33,390 nt of DNA, from positions 1 through 33,390 of the IMG/VR virus record IMGVR_UViG_3300030118_000974. The stretch is one strand, 5' to 3'. Position numbers and translations under genes: made by a program. Below are positions 12,403-20,909 of this stretch, in pieces. The notes beneath the pieces were generated by a model. That model did not search any database. It was not told where the DNA came from and worked only from the letters and a program-made list of their open reading frames with translations. Source of the DNA: a virus. Every line of letters starts with the position of its first letter. The first letter of the stretch is position 1.

Positions 12403-12543
12403 CGATCCTTTCTGTACCTCCCACGTTAATCTATCATATTTACAAATTCTGAATGGTTTGGTGTTTTAGAGTACCCTACCATTCGAATATCAATCAACTA
12501 GCCTAAATCGAGAGATATGGGCATTTAACAAGGAGAATAAACT
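12382..12543 (+). other. Leader of the structural operon, no gene seen
   Basis: The 160-nt stretch holds one hairpin, 12451-12457/12478-12484 (GAATGGT/ACCATTC, plus a U.G at 12450/12485), and ends with AAGGAG before the ATG at 12544. I see no coding frame with support. Confidence 0.45.
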
Positions 12544-12645
12544 ATGCCAATGGTAAAAGGTAAAAAGTATCCATATACAAAAAAAGGTATGGCTGCTGCA
12601 AAGAAAGCTAAAAAGAAAATGAAGAACAAAAAGGGTATGAAGTAG
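12544..12645 (+). CDS. Very small basic protein (33 aa)
   Basis: AAGGAG lies eight bases before the ATG. The product is almost half Lys (PYTKKGMAAAKKAKKKMKN), so nucleic-acid binding is likely. I have seen similar YTxKGMxAAKKAxK mini-proteins next to packaging genes of marine phages and elsewhere; their role is unknown. First gene of the structural operon; its stop overlaps the next GTG start. Confidence 0.65.
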   Translation: MPMVKGKKYPYTKKGMAAAKKAKKKMKNKKGMK

Positions 12646-12797
12646 TGACTGATGACGAAAGAATAAAGCAGTTAAAAGGATTAGACAGACCCTTAACTCC
12701 AGAAGAAATGGAAGAACTATGGGATTTAGAAAATCTAAAAAAATACGAAACACCCTTTGCTAAAGTTCAAAATAAAAACAAGAAGTTCATGGTATAA
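12645..12797 (+). CDS. Small charged protein, GTG start (50 aa)
   Basis: The frame begins with GTG at 12645, overlapping the previous TAG by one base, and ends at 12797. The product is a helical, charged peptide (LTPEEMEELWDLENLKKYE) with a basic tail. No ATG start is available early enough. It fills the 150-nt gap between its neighbours. Confidence 0.55.
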   Translation: MTDDERIKQLKGLDRPLTPEEMEELWDLENLKKYETPFAKVQNKNKKFMV

Positions 12798-12799
12798 GT

Positions 12800-12940
12800 A
12801 TGGCATCACCAAAACCTAAGAATAAAGCCCTATACGCAAGAGTAAAGGCAGAAGCAAAGAAGAAGTTCAAGGTATATCCTAGTGCTTATGCTAACGCATG
12901 GCTTGTCAAAACGTACAAGAAACGTGGTGGCAAGTACTAA
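12800..12940 (+). CDS. DUF5872-like small protein, first half (46 aa)
   Basis: The core KFKVYPSAYANAWLVKTYKKRGG is a hallmark of the YPSAYAN family (DUF5872-like as I recall), found in marine phages and giant viruses. In those it is often joined to a second block (GLRKWFKEDW...DVKTGKKCG) that here is a separate gene starting on the overlapping TAATG at 12940. Basic, probably nucleic-acid binding. Confidence 0.65.
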   Translation: MASPKPKNKALYARVKAEAKKKFKVYPSAYANAWLVKTYKKRGGKY

Positions 12941-13176
12941 TGGCATACAAGGGTGGACTACGCAAGTGGTTCAAAGAGGATTGGCGAGATGTCAAGACTG
13001 GAAAGAAATGTGGTCGCAGCGGAAAGAAGGACAAGGGCAGACCTTATCCTGCATGTCGACCAAAGAAAGTAGCTAGTCGTATATCGAAGAGCGAAGCATC
13101 AAAGAAGACTGGACCCAAAAGAGTTAAGTGGTCTGTAACAGCATCTGGTAAAAGGAGAAAGAAATCAAATGGCTAA
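12940..13176 (+). CDS. Small basic protein, GLRKWFKEDW type (78 aa)
   Basis: The start at 12940 is chosen because it overlaps the stop of the previous gene (TAATG); a longer frame from 12898 would lie inside that gene. Residues 4-35 (GGLRKWFKEDWRDVKTGKKCGRSG) and YPACRP are conserved in a family of small virion-region proteins known from phages and giant viruses. Extremely basic. Overlaps the next gene by 8 nt. Confidence 0.65.
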   Translation: MAYKGGLRKWFKEDWRDVKTGKKCGRSGKKDKGRPYPACRPKKVASRISKSEASKKTGPKRVKWSVTASGKRRKKSNG

Positions 13177-13435
13177 GACACCTGCATGGCAAAGAAAAGA
13201 AGGCAAGAACCCAAGTGGGGGTTTGAATGCTAAAGGTCGTGCTAGTTATAACAGAGGAAGAACTAAGACAGGGAAGAAGCGTAACCTGAAAGCACCAAGC
13301 AAAAAGGTAGGCAACCCAAGACGAGCATCCTTCTGCGCCAGAATGAAAGGAATGAAAAAGAAACTAACGAGTGCAAAGACAGCTCGTGATCCAAACTCTC
13401 GTATCAATAAATCATTGAGAGCATGGAATTGTTAA
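13169..13435 (+). CDS. Small basic protein, DUF6321-like (88 aa)
   Basis: The signatures PAWQRKEGKNPSGGLNAKGR and NPRRASFCARMKGM, ending in INKSLRAWNC, match the DUF6321 pattern as I know it. Function unknown, but the strong positive charge and position before the terminase suggest DNA contact in packaging or inside the capsid. Three genes in a row of this small-basic class occur here. Confidence 0.65.
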   Translation: MAKTPAWQRKEGKNPSGGLNAKGRASYNRGRTKTGKKRNLKAPSKKVGNPRRASFCARMKGMKKKLTSAKTARDPNSRINKSLRAWNC

Positions 13436-13444
13436 GGAGATATT

Positions 13445-13918
13445 ATGGTTAAATATAACAAAGATTTTCAAGATGTACCGTCAGCATTGACGTTCTTAAC
13501 ATCAGACGGTAAGACAGGAGCAAACATACTCAACGGTAAGATTAATGCACCTGGATCTAAATTTGATAAGATGGATGCAACAGAAAGCAATCTATTGAAA
13601 GCTATGGACACTACAGGGTATAATCTGCCTAAAACAAACATCAATGATTATAGATTCCCTGAAGCTAAACAAGTACCTGAGAAGATGCCGAACTATGGAG
13701 ATATGATTCCTAGAATACCAGAAGGTTATAAAGAACCTGCTCCTAAGAAAAACCTCACACCAATACAGCCAATGTTTAGACCAGGCATGGATCCAATGGG
13801 TTTACCCAATAGAAGACCTAGCATGATGCCAAACAATATGGTACAGAATAGAGGCAACAATAAAACACTTGTAAAACTTGCTACAGTAAATAGATTATTT
13901 CCAGGATTAATATCATGA
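13445..13918 (+). CDS. Unknown proline-rich protein (157 aa)
   Basis: AAGGAGATATT precedes the ATG. The second half is Pro/Met/Asn-rich and looks disordered (PMFRPGMDPMGLPNRRPSMM); the first half is polar. No enzyme motif. It sits between the small-basic genes and the terminase, so a packaging or minor virion role is possible. Overlaps the small terminase gene by 4 nt (ATGA). Confidence 0.65.
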   Translation: MVKYNKDFQDVPSALTFLTSDGKTGANILNGKINAPGSKFDKMDATESNLLKAMDTTGYNLPKTNINDYRFPEAKQVPEKMPNYGDMIPRIPEGYKEPAPKKNLTPIQPMFRPGMDPMGLPNRRPSMMPNNMVQNRGNNKTLVKLATVNRLFPGLIS

Positions 13919-14199
13919 GTCATGGAGGAAAAAGAAAAGGTGCAGGAAGACCAAAAGGAATTCAAGCAGGTACAAAAGCAGAACGCTTAGCTGCTGAACT
14001 AGGTAAAGGTCAGACCACACCATTGAAGTATATGTTGAATATGTTGAACAACCCACAAGTATCTATTGAAAAAAAGATGTGGGCAGCAAAAGAAGCTGCA
14101 CCGTTTGTTCATTCTAAACTTCAATCTGTTAATAAAACTATTATGGGTGATGAAGATAAACCAGTTGCAGTTACAATAGGATGGCGTAAAAAGAAATAA
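13915..14199 (+). CDS. terS: Terminase small subunit (putative)
   Basis: The N-terminal KRKGAGRPKG motif and the central block TTPLKYMLNMLNN...KKMWAAKEAAPFVHSKL are typical of small terminase-like proteins that lie directly upstream of the large subunit in many phages. At 94 residues it is short, with a basic N terminus that would bind pac/cos DNA. Its stop overlaps the terL start (TAATG). Confidence 0.75.
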   Translation: MSHGGKRKGAGRPKGIQAGTKAERLAAELGKGQTTPLKYMLNMLNNPQVSIEKKMWAAKEAAPFVHSKLQSVNKTIMGDEDKPVAVTIGWRKKK

Positions 14200-15458
14200 T
14201 GAACATAGAGATTCCGTACGAACCTCGACCATTACAAGAAAAGATTCATAACGAATTAAAACGATTCAATGTTTTAGTTTGTCATAGAAGGTTTGGCAAA
14301 ACAGTATTAGCAGTAAATCATTTGATAATGACTTGCTGTGAAAAACCTAATGCAAGATTGGCGTATATAGCACCAACATATCGCCAGGGTAAGGCAGTCG
14401 CTTACGACTATTTGAAACAATACACAGAACCCTTAATGAAACTTGGTGGCAAACGTCATGAAACAGAACTCAAAGTAGATCTGTGGAACGGATCAAGATT
14501 ACAAATCTTTGGAGCTGATAACCCAGATGCTTTGAGGGGATTAGGCTTTGATGGAGTTGTCTTGGATGAATTTGCCTTGATGTCTCCTAGAACTTGGACT
14601 GAGGTTGTACGACCTGCAATAGCAGATAAACTTGGATATGTTATATTCATTGGAACACCAATGGGTCATAATCATTTCTGGGAAGTATATGATCTAGCTA
14701 AAAGGCGTGGTGGAGAATGGTATGCTGAATTATACAGAGCTTCTGAGACTGAAGTTATATCTCAAGAAGAACTTGAAGAAGCTGCTGCTACCATGCCAGA
14801 GGATCAATTCGAACAAGAGTTTGAAGTTAGTTTCCAAGCTGCAGTATCAGGTGCATACTTTGGAAAACAAATACAGAAAGCTGAAAGAGAAAATAGAATA
14901 ACTGATGTTGACTATGATCCTAACAATGAAGTTGAAACATGGTGGGATTTAGGTATCGGTGATTCTACAGCAATATGGTTTGCACAAAGAGCAGGTAATG
15001 AAATACACCTGATTGATTATTTAGAAACGTCTGGTGAATCATTAGCTTACTACATAGGGCAGTTAAAAGAAAAAGGTTATAACTACGGTAGGCATATTGC
15101 ACCACACGATATTACAACTAGAGAACTTGGTACTGGTAAATCTAGATTAGAAGTAGCAAGGGAACTTGGAATTGACTTTGAAGTTTGTCCTAGATTAGAA
15201 ATAGATCATGGTATAGAAGCTGTGAGAAATAATTTAGACAAATGTTATTTTGATAAGAACAGATGTAAATATGGTATTGATTGTTTGCGACAGTACCGAA
15301 AACAATATGATGACAGAATGCAAACATTTAAAAACAAACCTCTACATGATTGGGCATCACACGGAGCTGATGCATTTCGTTATGGATGTTCTGTTGATGG
15401 TTCAACAAGAACTGATTGGGAAAGACCAATGAGTGTAGATATAAGATATGTAGTTTAA
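14199..15458 (+). CDS. terL: Terminase large subunit (ATPase and nuclease)
   Basis: The 419-residue protein is the packaging motor. A Walker A-like motif is HRRFGKT (residues 29-35, Lys34), Walker B is VVLDE (120-124), and GTP(M) at about 150 is the coupling motif. The C-terminal nuclease half has WWDLGIGDST (the first metal-binding Asp), a middle HD region and DWASHGADAFRY near the end. The family is Terminase_6-like. Length is normal for podoviruses. Directly coupled to terS. Confidence 0.95.
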   Translation: MNIEIPYEPRPLQEKIHNELKRFNVLVCHRRFGKTVLAVNHLIMTCCEKPNARLAYIAPTYRQGKAVAYDYLKQYTEPLMKLGGKRHETELKVDLWNGSRLQIFGADNPDALRGLGFDGVVLDEFALMSPRTWTEVVRPAIADKLGYVIFIGTPMGHNHFWEVYDLAKRRGGEWYAELYRASETEVISQEELEEAAATMPEDQFEQEFEVSFQAAVSGAYFGKQIQKAERENRITDVDYDPNNEVETWWDLGIGDSTAIWFAQRAGNEIHLIDYLETSGESLAYYIGQLKEKGYNYGRHIAPHDITTRELGTGKSRLEVARELGIDFEVCPRLEIDHGIEAVRNNLDKCYFDKNRCKYGIDCLRQYRKQYDDRMQTFKNKPLHDWASHGADAFRYGCSVDGSTRTDWERPMSVDIRYVV

Positions 15459-15466
15459 GGAATATT

Positions 15467-17737
15467 ATGGCAAAAGGAAGACCGTTAACGGATCACGAAA
15501 TACAGGGAATAGTAGCTAGTGAACTAAGAAGTGCATTTGGTTATTATGAAACTGATTTAGTAAACTCAAGAAAGAAAGCTACTGAATATTATTTCGGTGA
15601 ATCATTTGGCAATGAAGTAGAAGGAAGATCACAAGTTGTTTCAACTGATGTTGCTGATACAGTAGAATCAATACTACCTGCTTTACTTAGAATATTTACT
15701 GCTAGTGATAATATTGTAAAAGTAGATCCAGTTACTCAAGAAGATGTAGGTGTAGCCAAACAAGCTAGTGATTATCTAAATCATATATTCAATAAAGATA
15801 ATGATGGGTTCACTACATTGTATGCAATGTTTAAAGATGCACTGCTGCATAAAAATGGAATAGTAAAAGTTTATTGGGATACATCAGAAAGAACAAAACA
15901 AGAAACTTATGAGAAACTTTCTGAAGCTGAATTCACAATGCTTGTTGAAGAAGATGGTGTAGAAGTAAAAGAACATACTGAGTACAACGATGAAACATTT
16001 GAAGAACAGAAAAAGAACATACAAGAACAATTAGATAATGCTCAAGATCAAGTATCTGCAAATCTTATGGAGCAACAACTAAATGAAATAGATACTCCGA
16101 AGTTACATGATGTAGTTATTATTCGTACAGAAACATTTGGTAAAGTAAAAATGGAAGCTGTACCACCTGAAGAATTTTTAATTGAAAGACGAGCAAAGAA
16201 TTTAGAAGAAGCAAACTTCTTATGTCATAGAACTACAAAGACAAGAAGTGAATTAGTTGAAATGGGTTTTGATTATGACCTTGTTTATTCTTTACCAAAA
16301 GAACACGATCAAAGTTATAATGAAGAAAAGACTGTAAGACATAGAAACATTGATAATGATCTTAGTAATGAAACTGGAGATGAATCTACAGATGAAATAG
16401 TAATCTGTGAATCCTATATTAAAATGGATCAAGATGGTGACGGTATTGCAGAGATGAGAAAGATAACTTCATCTGGTGATGACAGCTATACTATTCTTGA
16501 TAATGTTATTGTTGATGGACAACCTTTCTGTTCTGTTACTCCAATCGTAGTACCACATAGATTCTATGGTAGATCAGTATCAGAATTAGTTGAAGATATT
16601 CAGTTAATTAAATCTACTGTTATGCGTCAGATACTAGACAATATGTATCTAACTAATAATAACAGAGTAGCTGTAATGGATGGTCAAGTTAATCTAGAAG
16701 ATCTATTAACTAATCGTCCAGGCGGAGTTGTAAGAACTAAAGCAGCTCCAGGACAAGTCATGATGCCAATGACTACTCAAACAATTAACAGTCAAGCATT
16801 TCCACTACTTGAATATTTAGATACTGTTAAAGAAAACAGAAGCGGTATTACTAAATACAATCAAGGTATGGATACTGATTCTCTTAATAAAACTGCATCA
16901 GGTATAAATACTATTCTTTCACAATCACAAATGAGAATAGAATTGATTGCAAGAATATTTGCTGAGACTGGTGTTAAAGATTTATTCAAGAAGATATTTG
17001 AATTAGTTGTAAAATATCAAGATAAAGAACGTATAGTTAAAATTAGAAATAACTTTGTACCAATGAATCCTATGGAGTGGAGAGATCGTTGTAATGTAAG
17101 TATTCAAGTTGGTTTAGGAACTGGATCAAGAGATCAACAATTATCTATTCTAAATCAAATCTTAAGACAACAAATAGATGGTATAAGACTACAAGGTTCA
17201 CCACATGGACCAATAGTAAATATGAATAATATTTATAATACATTGAAAAAGATTGTAGAGAATGCAGGTCTTAAAGATGTTGATTCTTACTTTACTGATC
17301 CTGTAGTTGGTATGCGTCAAATGCCGCCAAGAGGACAGAAGCCTCCAACAGAATTTGAAACTGTATCAAGAATACAAACGCAGCAGAAAGCAGCTGAAGC
17401 TCAGATGCAATATGAAAATAGAATGCGTGAGATTGAACTTAGATATCAGAAGATGATGTTAGACTTCGAAGCTAAAGTAAAAGAACTAGAAATGAAATAC
17501 GAAGCAGATATTGATGAGAAAGCAATTAAGAGAGAAGCATTGAAAATGAAAGGTATTTCAGAAAGCAATAAACAAATGCTTGACGCTGCAACTAAAAATC
17601 TGTTACAACCTGAAGGTATGCCAAAAGCTGGAGGTATGCCAAAAGGACTAACACCAAAACCAACACAAGGTAGCGATACCTTTATAGAAATAGATGTCGG
17701 ATCTGATAAAGGAACAAACAAGGGGCCAAAGGGCTAA
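15467..17737 (+). CDS. Portal protein, P22-like (756 aa)
   Basis: The ATG at 15467 has AAGGAAT upstream; a longer frame from 15416 would lie in terL. The long portal has the N-terminal SRKKATEYYFGE...VEGRSQVVSTDVADTVESILPALLRIF block and the later RMLP-like region of podovirus portals with a C-terminal barrel. The last 125 residues contain a coiled coil (about residues 635-700, KAAEAQMQYENRMREIELR) and a Gly/Pro tail. It forms the dodecameric channel for DNA entry and exit. Length is similar to P22 gp1 (725). Confidence 0.9.
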   Translation: MAKGRPLTDHEIQGIVASELRSAFGYYETDLVNSRKKATEYYFGESFGNEVEGRSQVVSTDVADTVESILPALLRIFTASDNIVKVDPVTQEDVGVAKQASDYLNHIFNKDNDGFTTLYAMFKDALLHKNGIVKVYWDTSERTKQETYEKLSEAEFTMLVEEDGVEVKEHTEYNDETFEEQKKNIQEQLDNAQDQVSANLMEQQLNEIDTPKLHDVVIIRTETFGKVKMEAVPPEEFLIERRAKNLEEANFLCHRTTKTRSELVEMGFDYDLVYSLPKEHDQSYNEEKTVRHRNIDNDLSNETGDESTDEIVICESYIKMDQDGDGIAEMRKITSSGDDSYTILDNVIVDGQPFCSVTPIVVPHRFYGRSVSELVEDIQLIKSTVMRQILDNMYLTNNNRVAVMDGQVNLEDLLTNRPGGVVRTKAAPGQVMMPMTTQTINSQAFPLLEYLDTVKENRSGITKYNQGMDTDSLNKTASGINTILSQSQMRIELIARIFAETGVKDLFKKIFELVVKYQDKERIVKIRNNFVPMNPMEWRDRCNVSIQVGLGTGSRDQQLSILNQILRQQIDGIRLQGSPHGPIVNMNNIYNTLKKIVENAGLKDVDSYFTDPVVGMRQMPPRGQKPPTEFETVSRIQTQQKAAEAQMQYENRMREIELRYQKMMLDFEAKVKELEMKYEADIDEKAIKREALKMKGISESNKQMLDAATKNLLQPEGMPKAGGMPKGLTPKPTQGSDTFIEIDVGSDKGTNKGPKG

Positions 17738-17957
17738 AGATATTCTAGAGGATGAACTCTTTAAAGAGTCTTTACAGACTTTGAAAGATTCATATTCTAA
17801 TGCGATATTTCAAACAGGACCAAATGATGAACTGGCAAGGACAAAGATCTACCTTGCTTATCAAATTTTAGGTAAGTTTGAAAATCATTTCCGTTCCGTT
17901 ATGGAAACAGGAATACTTGCTAGTAAACAATTAGAAGAGCTACGCAAGAAAAAATAG
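17694..17957 (+). CDS. Conserved small protein behind the portal (87 aa)
   Basis: This frame starts inside the 3' end of the portal gene (44-nt overlap). It is a helical protein beginning MSDLIKEQTRGQRAKDILED, a start I recall from the same position in other marine phages. No transmembrane segment or known catalytic motif. A head-assembly or internal role is assumed by position only. Confidence 0.65.
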   Translation: MSDLIKEQTRGQRAKDILEDELFKESLQTLKDSYSNAIFQTGPNDELARTKIYLAYQILGKFENHFRSVMETGILASKQLEELRKKK

Positions 17958-17981
17958 CACCAACCGTTCAGGAGTGCTTTT
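17956..17981 (+). terminator. Weak hairpin with short T-run before the scaffold gene
   Basis: AGCAC (17956-17960) and GTGCT (17974-17978) form a 5-bp stem with a 13-nt loop, followed by TTTT. The loop and the next stretch repeat CACCAACC and GGAGTG. Probably a partial attenuator between portal and scaffold/capsid genes rather than a full stop. Confidence 0.3.
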
Positions 17982-18010
17982 AACAACACCAACCAACAAA
18001 GGAGTGTATT

Positions 18011-19000
18011 ATGGCTGATGAAGCTATGAATGTTCTCGATGCTAGTAAAACTATTGTAGGTCTTATGAACAATAGTGCAACTGAATCAGAACCAACTAAT
18101 GAAGCAGCACCTCAAGAATCTAATGAGGCATCTGCAGAAGAAACTGTAAATCCTAGCGATGTACCTTATGCGGACATTAATAGAGATGAAGATGCAACTA
18201 CAGAAACTGTAGAGGCACAAGATGAGGCTCAAGAAGATATTCAAAATGAAAGTTCAGAGGAACCTACCTACCAAGTCAAAGTACAAGGTCAAACAATGGA
18301 GGTCACCCTTGATGAACTACTTCAGGGATACCAACGAGAAGCTGATTACACAAGAAGTAAACAAGATTTATCCTTAGAGAAATCAAGGCTTGATCAAACA
18401 CTTCAACGATCTCAATCTGAGATAAATCAAAAACTCGCTAAGCTGAATGAGTTAAACTCTGCAGCACAGGCGCAACTACAACAAGAGTATGCAAACATAG
18501 ACTTTGAAAGACTGTACGAAGACGATCCTGCTGAAGCTAGTAAACTAGAACACAAGATGCGTAAGAGAGCAGATAACCTTCAAAGGATTCATTACGAAAC
18601 TCAACAAGCTCAACAACAAGAACTTGCTAAATTCGTACAAGACGAACAATCTAAAATGCTTACACTCATACCAGAATTTAATGACCCTAATAAAGCTAGT
18701 GCATTAAGAAATGATATGAAAAGTTATCTATCAAGACAAGGCTTTAAAGATCAAGAGATAAATAGTATCTATGATTCAAGACAAGTTATGTTGATTAGAG
18801 ATGCTTTAGCATACGATAAGATTAGACGTGCAAATCCAAAGGTTAAAAAGAAAGTCGTTAATGCTCCTAAAGTAGTTAAGTCTGGTTCACCTAAAACTGC
18901 TGCAGAACAAAATGCACAGCTTAGAAAAGATAAACTAAATCGTCTCAAAAAGTCTGGTGGCGTAAGAGATGCTGCCAAAGTCTTTAGAGATTTTCTTTAA
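18011..19000 (+). CDS. Capsid scaffolding protein (putative)
   Basis: AAAGGAGTGTATT precedes the ATG. The 329-residue protein has a strongly acidic, Glu/Thr/Ser-rich N-terminal arm (about 20-85), then TYQVKVQGQTMEVTLDELLQGYQREADYTR (a motif common in phage scaffold-like proteins) and a long coiled coil (about 115-215, Gln-rich), with a basic C-terminal part. This order, and its place directly upstream of the major capsid gene, is typical of scaffolds. It would guide procapsid assembly and then leave. Confidence 0.8.
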   Translation: MADEAMNVLDASKTIVGLMNNSATESEPTNEAAPQESNEASAEETVNPSDVPYADINRDEDATTETVEAQDEAQEDIQNESSEEPTYQVKVQGQTMEVTLDELLQGYQREADYTRSKQDLSLEKSRLDQTLQRSQSEINQKLAKLNELNSAAQAQLQQEYANIDFERLYEDDPAEASKLEHKMRKRADNLQRIHYETQQAQQQELAKFVQDEQSKMLTLIPEFNDPNKASALRNDMKSYLSRQGFKDQEINSIYDSRQVMLIRDALAYDKIRRANPKVKKKVVNAPKVVKSGSPKTAAEQNAQLRKDKLNRLKKSGGVRDAAKVFRDFL

Positions 19001-19016
19001 TTAATAGGAGGCCCAA

Positions 19017-19964
19017 ATGGCACAACCAAGTAACTTGTACGATACGTACGACACTACTGGTATTAGGGAAGATTTAGTAGATGTGATTTATAACATATCT
19101 CCTGAAGAAACCCCTATACTGTCAGCGATTCCAAGAACCGCTGCAAAATCTACGAAGCATGAATGGCAACTAGATGCATTGGCTGCACCTGCTGCAAACG
19201 CAGTTATCGAAGGTGACGATGCAACTATTGATGCTATGACTGCTACAACTAGAGCATTTAACTTTACTCAGATTTCTGACAAAGTGATTGCACTTTCTGG
19301 AACTCAATCAGCTGTTGACGCTGCTGGTAGAGCTGATGAAATGGCTTATCAAATTGCTAAGAAGTCTAAAGAGTTAAAGAAAGATATGGAATTTGCCCTT
19401 ATCAAAGGACAGGTTCAAGCTGCTGGTGATGCATCAAACGCTAGAAAATTAGGATCAATCCCTACATGGATTAAAACTAATGGTGATGCAGGATCTGGTG
19501 GAGCTTTATCTACTGGCTCTGGTACAGACTTACCTAACTCTGGTACTGACAGAGACCTTACTGAAACAATTCTTAAAACAGTTGTTAAAGAGGTTTATGA
19601 GTCAGGCGGAGAAATGGATATGTTAGTTGTTCCACCATCTGTGAAACAAACTATATCTGGTTTCAACGCTAATACTACTAGATTTGGACAAGCAGAAGCT
19701 AAAGTTGAGTATGCAGCTATTGATGTTTACTCATCAGACTTTGGTGATTTGCAAGTTGTTCCAAACAGAGTTATGGCAACAACAAGTGAGAGTAATGCTT
19801 TCCTTATCCAAAGAGATATGATGGCAACTGCTTACCTAAGAGACTTTTCAGTAACTGATCTTGCAAAGACTGGTGACTCTGAGAAGAAACAACTCTTAGC
19901 TGAGTACACACTTGAAATGAGAAACGAAGCCGCACACGGTATTCTTCTCGACATCAACCAATAA
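19017..19964 (+). CDS. Major capsid protein, SU10-like (DUF5309)
   Basis: Good ribosome-binding site (AGGAGGCCCAA). The protein has the N-terminal IREDLVDVIYNISPEETPILSAIPRT block, a middle QSAVDAAGRADEMAYQIAKKSKELKKDME helix that corresponds to the HK97 spine helix, and the C-terminal LAEYTLEMRNEAAHG signature. These are the marks of the DUF5309 family (SU10 major capsid protein). Length of 315 residues is normal. It is followed by a strong terminator, consistent with very high expression. Confidence 0.92.
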   Translation: MAQPSNLYDTYDTTGIREDLVDVIYNISPEETPILSAIPRTAAKSTKHEWQLDALAAPAANAVIEGDDATIDAMTATTRAFNFTQISDKVIALSGTQSAVDAAGRADEMAYQIAKKSKELKKDMEFALIKGQVQAAGDASNARKLGSIPTWIKTNGDAGSGGALSTGSGTDLPNSGTDRDLTETILKTVVKEVYESGGEMDMLVVPPSVKQTISGFNANTTRFGQAEAKVEYAAIDVYSSDFGDLQVVPNRVMATTSESNAFLIQRDMMATAYLRDFSVTDLAKTGDSEKKQLLAEYTLEMRNEAAHGILLDINQ

Positions 19965-19971
19965 TCTAAAT

Positions 19972-19994
19972 GAGGGAGCTTCGGCTCCCTCTTT
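19972..19994 (+). terminator. Intrinsic terminator after the capsid gene
   Basis: GAGGGAGC-ttcg-GCTCCCTC is a perfect 8-bp stem with a UUCG tetraloop, followed by TTT. It lies 8 nt after the stop of the capsid gene. It would raise capsid mRNA over downstream messages. Confidence 0.85.
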
Positions 19995-20015
19995 AGAATC
20001 ATTCTAAGGAACATT

Positions 20016-20291
20016 ATGTATTACAAATTAACAGGAACAGTACAGAAAGTAGACTACACAGCTAGTGCTGCAAATAGTTCTGCTATATCTGATCAAGTTA
20101 GATATGTAAGATTATATGCTACAACTGATTGTCATATATCAATTAGTAACCCTGCTGTTACAGCAACTGCTGCTATGACACCATTGGCTGCAAAAGATTA
20201 TGAAGTTTTTAAAGTAGCACCTGGCAATATCATATCTGTGATTAGATCTTCTGGTAACGGTTCATTATATATTTCAGAATTATCGGAGTAA
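20016..20291 (+). CDS. Small beta-rich virion protein, possibly head decoration (91 aa)
   Basis: Beta-rich, Thr/Ser/Ala-rich sequence without Lys excess; the second half (MTPLAAKDYEVFKVAPGNIISVIRSSGNGSLYISELSE) recurs, in altered form, in the next gene. This kind of module is common after the capsid gene in marine podoviruses. A capsid decoration or head fibre role is inferred from place and composition. Confidence 0.65.
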   Translation: MYYKLTGTVQKVDYTASAANSSAISDQVRYVRLYATTDCHISISNPAVTATAAMTPLAAKDYEVFKVAPGNIISVIRSSGNGSLYISELSE

Positions 20292-20293
20292 CC

Positions 20294-20513
20294 ATGACTG
20301 ATTATAAAGCACCTACTACATTTAAAATTGATAGTAACAACTGTTGATGCTTATGTAGAAATGAACGCAGCTTCACCTACAGCAACATCATCTAGCATTA
20401 TTGTTCCTGCATTTACACCAGAATATTTTAGAGTTACTCCTGCAACTAAAGTTGCTGTACTAAGAGTAGGATCTACTGATGGCACTGCAAGAATTAGTGA
20501 ACTTGCACAATGA
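20294..20513 (+). pseudogene. Frameshifted paralogue of the 20016 gene
   Basis: ATG at 20294 opens a frame (MTDYKAPTTFKIDS) that stops after 17 codons; the frame starting with TTG at 20328 continues with TTVDAYVEMNAASPT... and ends in ARISELAQ, clearly related to the SLYISELSE end of the gene upstream. Removing one A near 20333-20336 would join both into about 72 residues. Either a sequencing error, a real mutation or a programmed +1 shift. Annotated as broken, with that doubt. Confidence 0.6.
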
Positions 20514-20689
20514 TATCTACTAGGTTTTCACATAGAGGACAAGATAGATATAGAGATAGAAGAACAGATACACCTAATGATAATATTAAATTAGAAGATG
20601 GTACTTATCTGTTAATCCAAGCAGGTGATAATATAAAAATTGAACAGGCAGTTGGTACTGTATTTAGTGGCAGACCAATACCAAACTAA
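20510..20689 (+). CDS. Small unknown protein (59 aa)
   Basis: The 59-residue frame starts at 20510 (ATGA overlap) and its stop overlaps the next ATG (TAATG). The N-terminal half is Arg/Asp-rich (HRGQDRYRDRRTDTP), the rest strand-like (TYLLIQAGDNIKIEQAVG). Coupled overlaps on both sides support it. Function unknown. Confidence 0.6.
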   Translation: MISTRFSHRGQDRYRDRRTDTPNDNIKLEDGTYLLIQAGDNIKIEQAVGTVFSGRPIPN

Positions 20690-20829
20690 TGGCTAGGAAA
20701 GCTAAGAGTTATATTGAACATGAACCTGGTCCAAAGAAAAGAACTTCTATTGGACACAGCGTTCGATCAAGACCAAAGAATAAACACAAGAGAAGAAGTT
20801 TTAAAAAGTATAGAGGTCAGGGTAAATGA
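20689..20829 (+). CDS. Very basic small protein (46 aa)
   Basis: 46 residues, rich in Arg and Lys (GPKKRTSIGHSVRSRPKNKHKRRSFKKYRG would bind nucleic acid). Overlaps its neighbours through TAATG and ATGA. It is one of several such tiny basic proteins among the virion genes; it could be packaged with DNA. Confidence 0.6.
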   Translation: MARKAKSYIEHEPGPKKRTSIGHSVRSRPKNKHKRRSFKKYRGQGK

Positions 20830-20909
20830 CATTTAAAGAACTTGTAGAACTTTTGAAAAAGAAAGAAAAACAAACTAAAAAGAAACAAAGGAATAAGAAT
20901 GGCAGATAG
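20826..20909 (+). CDS. Tiny basic peptide (27 aa), tentative
   Basis: ATG at 20826 overlaps the previous stop (ATGA) and the frame ends inside the start of the fibre gene. The peptide is mostly Lys/Gln (ELLKKKEKQTKKKQ). Could instead be just a leader read on the way to the fibre gene; overlap structure is the only support. Confidence 0.4.
   Translation: MTFKELVELLKKKEKQTKKKQRNKNGR

Noticed and set aside
12461-12469. GTTTTAGAG, like the start of a Cas9-type CRISPR repeat
   Set aside because: Single occurrence without spacing or repeats, within the late leader; coincidence.
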